From positions 1,018,269 through 1,082,268 of the forward strand of contig NZ_LT860099.1 of NCBI RefSeq assembly GCF_900184995.1: a DNA stretch of 64,000 nucleotides, in the 5' to 3' direction. A model generated the notes under the pieces. That model made no database searches. It saw only the letters and a list, made by a program, of their open reading frames with translations, and was not told where the DNA came from. Of the stretch, positions 25,024-33,031 are shown piece after piece (the stretch's first letter is position 1; each line of letters opens with the position of its first letter). Position numbers and translations under genes: made by a program. The DNA comes from Konateibacter massiliensis. Its GTDB lineage: Bacteria > Bacillota > Clostridia > Lachnospirales > Lachnospiraceae.

Positions 25024-25782
25024 CTAACGAGAAAGAATCTTGTTTCGATATTCATTGGCAGAAATCCCTTCCTGTTTCTTAAATACACGGGAAAAATGTG
25101 CCAAATCCTGAAAGCCTACGCTTATGGAGATATCTCCGATACGCAAAGCCGGATTTTCCAGGAGTTTTTTTGCCTCTTGAATTCTCACACAATTCAAAAT
25201 CTCCGAAAAACTCTGTCCGGTGTGTCCGTTTAACAGCTTGCTTAAATGCCATTGACTGACATAGGTTTTTTCTGCCACTTCACTCAGTGTCAGCTTCTCT
25301 GTATAATTTTCATTGATATATTTTAAAGCATTTTTTACAATAAAGCTTCCGGATGCCTTTTCATGTGCCTGCGCCTTATCTGTCTTCTGGCTCACCCCAA
25401 TATCCTTTTTAGCAAGGTTACCACACATCGTTTCAATAGCTTCCTCGATTTCCTCCATATTAGATGGCTTTAAAAGGAATCGGCTCACCCCAAGCCGAAT
25501 AGCTCTCTGTGCATATTCAAAGTCACGAAACCCGGTAAGAATACTGACCTCCATATCCTCATACTGAGATTTGAGCGCAGCAATCATTTGCAAACCATCC
25601 ATTTCCGGCATGCAGATATCCATAAAGACAATATTAGGCTTGTATTCTTCTATCCGTTCTTTTCCCTCGAGCCCATCATGTGCCGTAGCAATCACTTCAC
25701 AGTTCCACTTTTCCCATGGCACACTTCTTGACAAGCCCTCCACAATAATCGGTTCATCATCGATAAGCATCACTTTATACAT
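25024..25782 (-). CDS. YesN-type response regulator with AraC DNA-binding domain
   Basis: 252 residues. The receiver domain (1-118) has the acidic pair in LIDDEP, phospho-acceptor Asp in NIVFMDICMPEMDGL (about residue 55) and the Lys in FLLKPSN. A linker leads to two AraC-type helix-turn-helix motifs (about 150-250: KLTLSEVAEKTYVSQWHLSK and IGDISISVGFQDLAHFSRVF). The length is short for YesN proteins, which often exceed 350 residues. It lies after the two permease genes; its likely partner is the YesM-type kinase at 29409-31295, with the importer genes between them. It probably activates the sugar locus. Confidence 0.92.
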   Translation of the reverse strand: MYKVMLIDDEPIIVEGLSRSVPWEKWNCEVIATAHDGLEGKERIEEYKPNIVFMDICMPEMDGLQMIAALKSQYEDMEVSILTGFRDFEYAQRAIRLGVSRFLLKPSNMEEIEEAIETMCGNLAKKDIGVSQKTDKAQAHEKASGSFIVKNALKYINENYTEKLTLSEVAEKTYVSQWHLSKLLNGHTGQSFSEILNCVRIQEAKKLLENPALRIGDISISVGFQDLAHFSRVFKKQEGISANEYRNKILSR

Positions 25783-26024
25783 AGGCCCTCTCTCCTTTAT
25801 ACTATATACAAAATATTATTCCCACTACTACCCATTATAACATTTTGAAAACTTTCCGTAAAATCATAAAGTAATAAATTTCAATTAGTCAAAGCGGGGG
25901 ACTTCCTTGATAAGGTTAAATAAGAAAAGCAGGTGCAACAAAACATTTGTTGCCGGCTACTCAGCGACTCCAATGTTCCATTGTACCTGCCACACTACCT
26001 ACAGCGTTTTAAAGCAACCACTCT

Positions 26025-26861
26025 TTATCCCTTGATTGCACCCGCTGTCAAGCCTTTGACAATATTCTTCTGCAGCAGCATATATACGATCAGCACCGGC
26101 AAAATAATAATGGTTACGGATGCCGCCATCAATCCAAAATCTGTTCCGTACTGCGAACTTATCTCCTGTAATAAGGTAGAAATCGGATACTCTGTCTTAT
26201 CTCTTATCATAATCTTTTGTACAAACAAGTCATTGTATGACCATAGGAAGCTAAAAATAGCGACAGTCGATAATGACGGCTTGCAAAGCGGCACGATGAT
26301 TTTGTTGAATACCCGAAATACATTGGCTCCTTCCATGTAGGCGGCCTCTTCCATTTCGATTGGTATACTCTGCATAAAACCAAGCATAACAATCGTTGCA
26401 AAGCTTAAATTTCCCGCAATCTGCGGTAATATTACGGCAACATTATTGTTCAGCAGCCCCCATGAAACAATCATACGGAAGACTGGAATGATTGTGGAGA
26501 ATACCGGAAACATCAGGCTGGCAATAATCAAGCTATGAAGCGTTTTCTTTCCTTTAAACTCATAGCGACTCAACCCAAAGGACATCAATGCCGCCAAAAT
26601 CATAACACCTACCGTCACGCTGCCGGAAATAATCAAACTATTCTTATAGGCATTCAGCACATTCAGCCTACTGAATGCAGTCTGGTAATTCTGCATCGTA
26701 AAAACTTTTGGCAGGGAGAACGAGGAAGTCAATACTTCCGCCGATGGTTTAAAGGAGTTTAAAACAACCCAAACAAACGGAAAAATCGTCGTTACTGCCC
26801 ATAATGTCAGAAGAACATATATAATAACCTGACTTACTTTTATTTTCTTTTTCGGATTCAT
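26025..26861 (-). CDS. Carbohydrate ABC transporter permease (MalG type)
   Basis: 278 residues with six predicted membrane helices. The binding-protein-dependent transport signature is at EEAAYMEGANVFRVFNKIIV followed by PLCKPSL (about 185-215), the coupling helix that docks on the ATPase. The start at 26861 follows AAGGGAGGTAATGTC. It follows the partner permease after 4 bp. No ATPase gene is in the locus; CUT1 importers often share a general MsmK/UgpC-type ATPase encoded elsewhere. Confidence 0.93.
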   Translation of the reverse strand: MNPKKKIKVSQVIIYVLLTLWAVTTIFPFVWVVLNSFKPSAEVLTSSFSLPKVFTMQNYQTAFSRLNVLNAYKNSLIISGSVTVGVMILAALMSFGLSRYEFKGKKTLHSLIIASLMFPVFSTIIPVFRMIVSWGLLNNNVAVILPQIAGNLSFATIVMLGFMQSIPIEMEEAAYMEGANVFRVFNKIIVPLCKPSLSTVAIFSFLWSYNDLFVQKIMIRDKTEYPISTLLQEISSQYGTDFGLMAASVTIIILPVLIVYMLLQKNIVKGLTAGAIKG

Positions 26862-26865
26862 GACA

Positions 26866-27750
26866 TTACCTCCCTTCCTTTTTTTCCCGCGTAAATATTC
26901 CAACTACCTTTGATATGACAATTCCTAGCACAACAATCAGAATGGAAAGTGTAGAGCCATAGTCAAAATTACTCATTACAAAGGTCGACTGGTACATATA
27001 GGTTCCAAGGAAATGTGTAACTCCCTGCGGCGCTCCGTTTGGCACCATTACCCATGGTAGATCAAATACCTTCAGCGCTCCGGTCAGCGCAAGCGTCATG
27101 CAGGTGAAAAATACACTCTTCATCAAAGGAAGCGTAATATAGAATACCTGCTTAAAGCCACCGCAGCCGTCAATGGAGGCAGCCTCATATATATCATCTG
27201 AAATATCACTTAAACCGGTCAGTAAGATGACAAAATAAAATCCAATGTAGCTCCACAGGGTCGGAATGCAGACCATAATCAGTGCAAGGCTTGGGCTTAA
27301 CCAGTTCACCGGCTCCTTTCCGAAGGATTCCAGTATCTGATTGAGCATACCGCCGTCGTAGTTGTAGAACAACTTAAACAGCAGACCGATTGCCGTTGCA
27401 GAAATTACTACAGGAAAGAAATAGACTGTACGGAAAACCTGCTGAAGCCGCTTTGTCCGCGAAACCATAACCGCCAGTATAAAAGCGATTCCCACTTCAA
27501 AGACAACCGTCAGCACCATCATAATCAATGAATTTTTTAATGCAGTTCTTACATCTGGGTCGGTGAACAATTTCTTGTAATTTTCGAACCCAATAAAATC
27601 CCATTTTGTTCCCGGCATTTGTATAATACCGGTCATATCATAAAAACTATTTTTAATATTCTCTATAAATGGAATGTAAAGAAAGATCAGCATGAACAGC
27701 AATCCCGGCACTAGGAAAAAAAACAATGGCCATTTTCTCTTATATAACAT
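26866..27750 (-). CDS. Carbohydrate ABC transporter permease (MalF type)
   Basis: 294 residues, six predicted helices beginning LFFFLVPGLLFMLIFLYIPF. The coupling motif reads YEAASIDGCGGFKQVFYITL followed by PLMKS near residue 190-215. It is paired with the MalG-type permease just downstream to form the CUT1 channel for the sugar bound by the upstream lipoprotein. A strong hairpin at 27814-27850 lies between the lipoprotein gene and this one. Confidence 0.93.
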   Translation of the reverse strand: MLYKRKWPLFFFLVPGLLFMLIFLYIPFIENIKNSFYDMTGIIQMPGTKWDFIGFENYKKLFTDPDVRTALKNSLIMMVLTVVFEVGIAFILAVMVSRTKRLQQVFRTVYFFPVVISATAIGLLFKLFYNYDGGMLNQILESFGKEPVNWLSPSLALIMVCIPTLWSYIGFYFVILLTGLSDISDDIYEAASIDGCGGFKQVFYITLPLMKSVFFTCMTLALTGALKVFDLPWVMVPNGAPQGVTHFLGTYMYQSTFVMSNFDYGSTLSILIVVLGIVISKVVGIFTREKKEGR

Positions 27751-27813
27751 CTTTCTTCCACCTTTCTGGTAAACAAGATGAATCTGCAGGCAGCTTCACT
27801 TGTCATGAATTAA

Positions 27814-27850
27814 AAACAGAGGAGCCATGAAAGGTCATGCCCCTCTGTTT
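27814..27850. terminator. Intra-operon hairpin between solute-binding and permease genes
   Basis: AAACAGAGG-GCCATG...CATGC-CCTCTGTTT forms a stable stem 13 bp beyond the solute-binding protein stop codon. It probably stabilises or partly terminates the message so that the binding protein is made in excess of the permeases, a common arrangement in sugar importers. Confidence 0.7.
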
Positions 27851-27862
27851 ACTCATTTTATC

Positions 27863-29221
27863 TTATTTATTTCTCTGTGCGTATAAGGCTAATGATTCAT
27901 TGAGTACATCTTCTGCGGAAGCTGCACCGGTTGAAATCTTCACGATATTGGAAATAATCACTGCATATGGTTCCTGACCAAGTCTGGAATCCGTCGGTGC
28001 GTTGATGCTGGTTGCTGCATTGGTATATTCCAGTGCGGACAATGCCAGATTCGTCATTCCATCAATCGGCTCTACTTCAACGGCTGCCTTGGAAATCGCT
28101 CCGCCTGCTTCCCAGTATCTTTGAACTGCACTCTTGCAAGTCTGTGCTTCTACAAACTTAACAGCTGCATCACGTTTGTCTGGATCGTCCCAAGCTTTCT
28201 TGGTGATGTAGAATCCGCTGGAAATACCGCCAACCATTGCGCCAGCTTCTGCTTTCTGTCCTTCGATGCCAGGGAATGCGATAACTACAGTGTTTTCTGT
28301 ATCTACTATACCGCCTGCAAACCAAGAACCATCCAACTGCATAGCAGCCTTCTTATCTTTGAATAGCTGTCCTGTATAAGCATCATCAACAGTATCGGTG
28401 TCTTTTGGAAAAGCACCCATATCACGCAATGTAGCAAATGTTTCAAGTCCTTTTACCCATTCTGCTGGAGCTGTTTCCGGAACTGTACCATAGCTTTCGC
28501 CGCCGGCTGCATATAACATCAGGTACTCAACCCAGTAATGAGGCACATTGTTGAGCGAGCAAGCAATTGGAATGATACCTTTATCTTTAAATACTTCAAT
28601 TGCTGCAACCAAAGAATCCCAATCAGTTGGCAGTGCTACGTCATATCGGTCAAATAAATCCTTGTTACAGTAGAGACCTTCCCAATAACCTGTGGTTGGT
28701 ACTGCACGCTGCACTCCGTCTGGATTTGTTACTGCATCCAATGCAGAGTCCAAAGTATCTTTTGCATAATCCGGATACTCGGCGCGAATTTCTTCCAATG
28801 ACACAAATTTATCGGTTGCCAAAACGGTGTTAGCTGTTGCATCGGTAAAGAACTGGATAACATCCGGCTCATTTCCTACCGCAAAGTCTGCTGCAACTGC
28901 TGCCTTCCAGTCTTCGTCTGAAGACTGTGAGTTGTCCTCAAGTGTAATGTAACCGTTTGCTTCCATAAATTCTTTGTTGATTGCTTCATAAACAACGGCG
29001 TTCGGATCAGTTCCTCCAAACATGGAGACCGTTTTCAGGGTTACCGGCTTCTGCTCTGCACTTGCATCATCAGACGGTGTAGCTGCCTGTTCCTCTGTTG
29101 TGTTTGTCGTGTTTGCAGTGTCCCCCGTGTTTGCTGCATCCTCAGTCTTGCTTGTGCATCCAGCAAGTAATGAAGCTGTCATTACTCCTGCAAGCAATAG
29201 TGATAAAACTTTCTTTCTCAT
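27863..29221 (-). CDS. Extracellular sugar-binding lipoprotein
   Basis: 452 residues. MRKKVLSLLLAGVMTASLLA followed by G-C is a lipoprotein signal peptide with the acylated Cys at residue 22; a Thr/Asp/Glu-rich linker follows. The mature part is a family 1 solute-binding protein (VTLKTVSMFGGTDPNAVVYE, later AMQLDGSWFAGGI, a typical ligand-site block). AAGGAGGATATGAT precedes the ATG at 29221. It delivers sugar, probably a disaccharide or short oligosaccharide, to the two permeases encoded downstream. Specificity is inferred from the phosphorylase in the locus. Confidence 0.93.
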   Translation of the reverse strand: MRKKVLSLLLAGVMTASLLAGCTSKTEDAANTGDTANTTNTTEEQAATPSDDASAEQKPVTLKTVSMFGGTDPNAVVYEAINKEFMEANGYITLEDNSQSSDEDWKAAVAADFAVGNEPDVIQFFTDATANTVLATDKFVSLEEIRAEYPDYAKDTLDSALDAVTNPDGVQRAVPTTGYWEGLYCNKDLFDRYDVALPTDWDSLVAAIEVFKDKGIIPIACSLNNVPHYWVEYLMLYAAGGESYGTVPETAPAEWVKGLETFATLRDMGAFPKDTDTVDDAYTGQLFKDKKAAMQLDGSWFAGGIVDTENTVVIAFPGIEGQKAEAGAMVGGISSGFYITKKAWDDPDKRDAAVKFVEAQTCKSAVQRYWEAGGAISKAAVEVEPIDGMTNLALSALEYTNAATSINAPTDSRLGQEPYAVIISNIVKISTGAASAEDVLNESLALYAQRNK

Positions 29222-29408
29222 ATCATATCCTCCTTCATATAATAGTAGTAACAATGTAGCTTACTGTAACTATATTATACGTGCAATATCTCCAAAAAAC
29301 ATTAGACCTACTTGACATTATTTGTATATTCTTGCTATCAATTTGTATTTTGGCAAAATATGCTTTGTGTATATCCGCAAACCGCTATGAAAATGCCCTC
29401 TTGCAGCT

Positions 29409-31295
29409 TCACACCTGTCCCTTCCGGCTCTTCTGTATCTTTTTCAATTCATTCTCCACACGGATGCGCTCCTCCTCGGACTGGCTCTCCTCTCGCTTCT
29501 GGTAAGGAATAACAATCGTGGAGAACGTCATACCCTCCTCCCTTTGCTCAATGCTTAGTCCGTATTCCTCGCCGTATACCAGCTTGATTCGCAGATTTAC
29601 ATTTCGGATTCCAATCGAAGTGTGCTCATTTGGCTTTTGCGGTATCTCCGTATCTCCACCCAGCAGAGCCTGAATCTGTTCCATGTCCTTTCTCTTGATG
29701 AGCTTGCCGCTGTTTCTCACCTGTAAGTATACATTCTCACCCTCACGGTATATCTTCACGAGAATCGTTCCGCTCTTTACCCTTTCAATTCCGTGCACAA
29801 TTGCATTTTCCACAATTGGCTGTAGGATAAGCGGGGGCACCATCAAATCAAGCAGATTGTCATCAATCTCCTTCTCAATCTGCAAGCGCTGCCCAAACCG
29901 CATCGACATAATATAGAAATAGGCATCCGTACATTGCAATTCCTCTGCCAGATGGATTTTCTTTACATTGGCACGGTTCATACGGTAATCAAGCACAGTT
30001 CCAAGTGCCTCAATCATCTTTGATATCACAACGTCCCCTGACATTCTTGCCTGCCAATTCATCATTTCCAGCGTATTATTCAGAAAGTGCGGGTTAATTT
30101 GCGCCTGTAATGCCTGTATCTGCGCATCTTTTCTCGCCAGCTTTTCATCATACACATAATCAAACAGATATTTCACCTGCGAAGACATGCTGTTGAAGCT
30201 CTCCATCAGGTAGGTAAACTCGGCATTGGGCATCGTTTCTCCTTGTATTTCAACACCGATTTTTCCGTCCTCCATTTCCTTTGATGCCCTAATCAGTCTG
30301 GAAATCGGTTTTTGAATCTGCCTTTTTAAGAAGAAAGCACCGTATGAAATCAAAGGAATAAAAATTGCCAGCATAAAAAGCACAATAAAATACAACTCAT
30401 ACAGACTGGAATACATGCTCGCCCTCGATATCTGGTAAACAATTCCGATGTGATAATTATCATACTTTTTCTGAAATAAGTAGCCGTTGTATTTTCCTTG
30501 GGAAAGCTTCGTTATCTGGCTCTGGCTTGTCCTGTCATAGCTTTCCAACAGCTTTTCTGTCAACGCTGCCCTTGCCTTGTCCAAGTCCTCATCATTTGTC
30601 GCAAAAGTCAGCAGACTCTCCTTGTCGTCCACGCAGACTGTAAGCTGATTTCGAATGCTCGTTGGCACATCTTGAAATACCTTGTGCTTATTCAATTCCA
30701 CAACCAAAGTGCCGAATTTTTCATAATCATTGGTCGTATAAAGGTTACGGATAATAAAAATCCGGTTCTCCAATACCTTCACATAGGTGTAAGAGGAATT
30801 CATATCCTTGATTTCCTCTATCCCCGGTTGAATCGTTTCCACATATGTATTATAGGAAGCACCCGTTCGTGAGGCATAACAGCCAGGATTTGTTTCCCCG
30901 TTTATATAAAAAGCATAGAGATTAAAGCGTTCATCCAGATAGAATTTACCTTTCAGGCTGCTGTTAATTTCCATCAAAAAATCGGTTCTCCTGCCTTGGG
31001 TCCCTTCTGATATCGTCTTCTCATAAGCATTCCATGCATTTTCCCAAGTCTTTTCATAAGAAGGACGCTGACACAAGCTCACTGCCTCATCAATGCGAAT
31101 GGAGGCAAACGACGACGCATTCGAGAGCTGGTCTGCCATCAGCCCCTCGGTTTTTTCAATAATTCCTTCTCGGTAAGAAACCGTAGTAAATGCAAAAAAA
31201 ACTGTGACAGGCACTACCCAGCACAGAATCATAAAGAGCAGTAAGCGCTTGTTTAAAGACTTCGGTCCCCGCGCACCTTTTTTCTGTATCTTCAT
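29409..31295 (-). CDS. YesM-type sensor histidine kinase
   Basis: 628 residues. Helix one (about 18-38), a large extracytoplasmic sensor (about 40-310), helix two (about 315-340), HAMP-like segment (QIQKPISRLIRASKEMEDGK), the His_kinase block QALQAQINPHFLNNTLEMMN with the phosphorylated His, and a HATPase domain (PLILQPIVENAIVHGIE; SIGIRNVNLRIKLVYG). The start at 31295 matches the family's basic N terminus. A terminator separates it from the mutase gene, so kinase, importer and regulator may form their own transcript. It probably senses the sugar or its loaded binding protein and phosphorylates the YesN-type regulator. Confidence 0.93.
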   Translation of the reverse strand: MKIQKKGARGPKSLNKRLLLFMILCWVVPVTVFFAFTTVSYREGIIEKTEGLMADQLSNASSFASIRIDEAVSLCQRPSYEKTWENAWNAYEKTISEGTQGRRTDFLMEINSSLKGKFYLDERFNLYAFYINGETNPGCYASRTGASYNTYVETIQPGIEEIKDMNSSYTYVKVLENRIFIIRNLYTTNDYEKFGTLVVELNKHKVFQDVPTSIRNQLTVCVDDKESLLTFATNDEDLDKARAALTEKLLESYDRTSQSQITKLSQGKYNGYLFQKKYDNYHIGIVYQISRASMYSSLYELYFIVLFMLAIFIPLISYGAFFLKRQIQKPISRLIRASKEMEDGKIGVEIQGETMPNAEFTYLMESFNSMSSQVKYLFDYVYDEKLARKDAQIQALQAQINPHFLNNTLEMMNWQARMSGDVVISKMIEALGTVLDYRMNRANVKKIHLAEELQCTDAYFYIMSMRFGQRLQIEKEIDDNLLDLMVPPLILQPIVENAIVHGIERVKSGTILVKIYREGENVYLQVRNSGKLIKRKDMEQIQALLGGDTEIPQKPNEHTSIGIRNVNLRIKLVYGEEYGLSIEQREEGMTFSTIVIPYQKREESQSEEERIRVENELKKIQKSRKGQV

Positions 31296-31449
31296 ATCCT
31301 TTTCCCCCACCTTGTTTTCTATTTTTATTTCGATTATTGTTCCTTGCTTGTTGTGAATATTATAGCACATCGAGCAGGAGGTAGGTAATTAGTTTCCTTA
31401 TCTGTCGCATTAAAAAACGGATAAATTCGAAGGAATTTTCTATGACATA

Positions 31450-31485
31450 AAAAAGGCAGGTAACTGTTTGGTTATCTGCCTTTTT
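31450..31485. terminator. Terminator between mutase and sensor kinase genes
   Basis: AAAAAGGCAGGTAAC-TGTTTG-GTTATCTGCCTTTTT, a strong hairpin with T runs on both strands, 20 bp past the mutase stop codon. It splits the sugar locus into two transcripts. Confidence 0.85.
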
Positions 31486-31504
31486 GTAGTCACGTTTCTC
31501 CTCA

Positions 31505-32917
31505 TCAAAGTGAAAGAAATTCCTCATAGATATCGCATATTCGTTTCGCCGATTCCATATCCGGCATTTCACAGAAAATACGCAGCAACGGTTCCGTACC
31601 GGAAAATCTGGCAATGACCCAGCCACCGTTTTTGAAATAAACCTTGCTTCCGTCCAGATAAGAAATCTTTTCAACCTCATCCGGCAATTCGGGGATTTTT
31701 TTATCCTGCATCAGAGTGGTAAAAATCTCTTGCTTCTTTTCCTCGGAGAACTTATAATCTCGCTCCTCCATAAAAATATAGCCGCATTCCTGATGAATAA
31801 TCTCCATGATTTCCGACAGCTTTTTACCGGTAACTGCAATCATTTCCACCAATAAGACAGCTGCATAAATTCCGTCCTTGCCATTGATGTGTCCCCGCAC
31901 CGTGAGTCCACCGGAGGACTCGCCGCCGATAATTGCTCCGGAGCTCTGCATCTTTGCCGAAATGTGTTTAAAGCCCACCGGAACCTCGTAGCACGTTTCA
32001 CCAAACTGCTTTGCTACCTTGTCTAACATGTGCGTGGTGGCAATGTTTCGCACAACTGCACCATGCCAGCCTTTAAATTTCACCAGATAATAATACAACA
32101 GCACAAGAATGTCATTCGGATGTAAGAACTGTCCTTTGTCATCGATAACTCCTATGCGGTCGGCATCTCCATCCGTGGCGATACCGATATCAAATCTGCG
32201 GTCCAATACCGTGCGCTGCAAGGAATGTAACGTTGACGCCGACGGCGACGGCAGCTTTCCGCCAAACAGAGTGTCATGTCGCTCGTGAATTGTGAAAACC
32301 TCACAGCGGGCAGTCAGCAAAATAGTCCTAAGCGAAGTTTCACTGACACCATACATCGGATCCAATACCACCTTTAATTCTGCCTGCTTAATTGCTTCCA
32401 TATCGGCAGCGGCAATAATATTATCCAAATATTCGTTGAGCGGGTAGATTTCTTCAATATATCCGCTTTCTCGTCCGGTTTCATAGGCAACTGCTGCTAT
32501 CTGCTCCGGCTTGATATCTGCCGCATATTCCTCGATATCCTTTGTCTGCACTTCATCCGCATCACGCCCGCCTTCAGTAAATACTTTAATTCCGTTATAA
32601 ACAGCCGGATTATGGCTGGCAGTAATCATCATTCCATAAGGAAAGCCATGCTCCATCACATAATACATGATGAGAGGTGTCGGCGAAGATTTATTAATCA
32701 GGAATGCTTTTATCTTTGCTGCCGCAAACACTTCTGCCGTCCACTGCATTGCTTCCTTGGAGAGAAATCGCCTGTCATAGCCAAGGACAATTCCCTTTTC
32801 GGCAACCCCCTCGTTCTTCATTTTATTAACAAGCGCCTGTGCCAGTAATTGTATATTTTCCTTCGTAAATTCATCTCCGATAACTGCCCGCCAACCGCCG
32901 GTTCCAAATTTAATCAT
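31505..32917 (-). CDS. Phosphohexomutase (phosphoglucomutase/phosphomannomutase family)
   Basis: 470 residues of the alpha-D-phosphohexomutase superfamily. The four family motifs are visible: substrate entry FGTGGWRAVIGDEF, phosphoserine loop MITASHNPAVYNGIKV (about 98), metal loop ATDGDADRIGVID (about 236), sugar-binding GGESSGGLTVRGHI (about 325) and phosphate-binding RFSGTEPLLRIF near the C terminus. It moves phosphate between C1 and C6 of a hexose. Placed after the phosphorylase gene, it would convert the sugar-1-phosphate product into the 6-phosphate for glycolysis. Glucose, mannose or N-acetylglucosamine phosphate cannot be told apart by eye. Confidence 0.93.
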   Translation of the reverse strand: MIKFGTGGWRAVIGDEFTKENIQLLAQALVNKMKNEGVAEKGIVLGYDRRFLSKEAMQWTAEVFAAAKIKAFLINKSSPTPLIMYYVMEHGFPYGMMITASHNPAVYNGIKVFTEGGRDADEVQTKDIEEYAADIKPEQIAAVAYETGRESGYIEEIYPLNEYLDNIIAAADMEAIKQAELKVVLDPMYGVSETSLRTILLTARCEVFTIHERHDTLFGGKLPSPSASTLHSLQRTVLDRRFDIGIATDGDADRIGVIDDKGQFLHPNDILVLLYYYLVKFKGWHGAVVRNIATTHMLDKVAKQFGETCYEVPVGFKHISAKMQSSGAIIGGESSGGLTVRGHINGKDGIYAAVLLVEMIAVTGKKLSEIMEIIHQECGYIFMEERDYKFSEEKKQEIFTTLMQDKKIPELPDEVEKISYLDGSKVYFKNGGWVIARFSGTEPLLRIFCEMPDMESAKRICDIYEEFLSL

Positions 32918-32935
32918 TTTAGCCTCTTTTCCGCG

Positions 32936-33029
32936 CTGTTTTTGCGCTACTATTTATGCGCACCTTGCAGAGAGAAAGCAGTTGCTTCGCAGTCTGCAAG
33001 GGCGCGGAGTATGAGCAGAGCTCACACTT
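32936..33029 (-). repeat. Dispersed palindromic intergenic repeat, copy D (inverted)
   Basis: The reverse complement reads AAGTGTGAGCTCTGCTCATA, then CTCCGCGCCCTTGCAGA, CTGCGAAGCAACTGC and GGTGCGCATAAATAGT, matching copies B and C module by module. It occupies the gap between the phosphorylase and mutase genes and abuts the phosphorylase stop codon. Confidence 0.75.
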
Positions 33030-33031
33030 TT

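Noticed and set aside
25929-25989. Nested inverted repeats (GCAACAAA-ACA-TTTGTTGC inside GCAGGT...ACCTGC) after the last permease gene
   Set aside because: It may be a terminator, but without a T run it is too uncertain to list as a feature.
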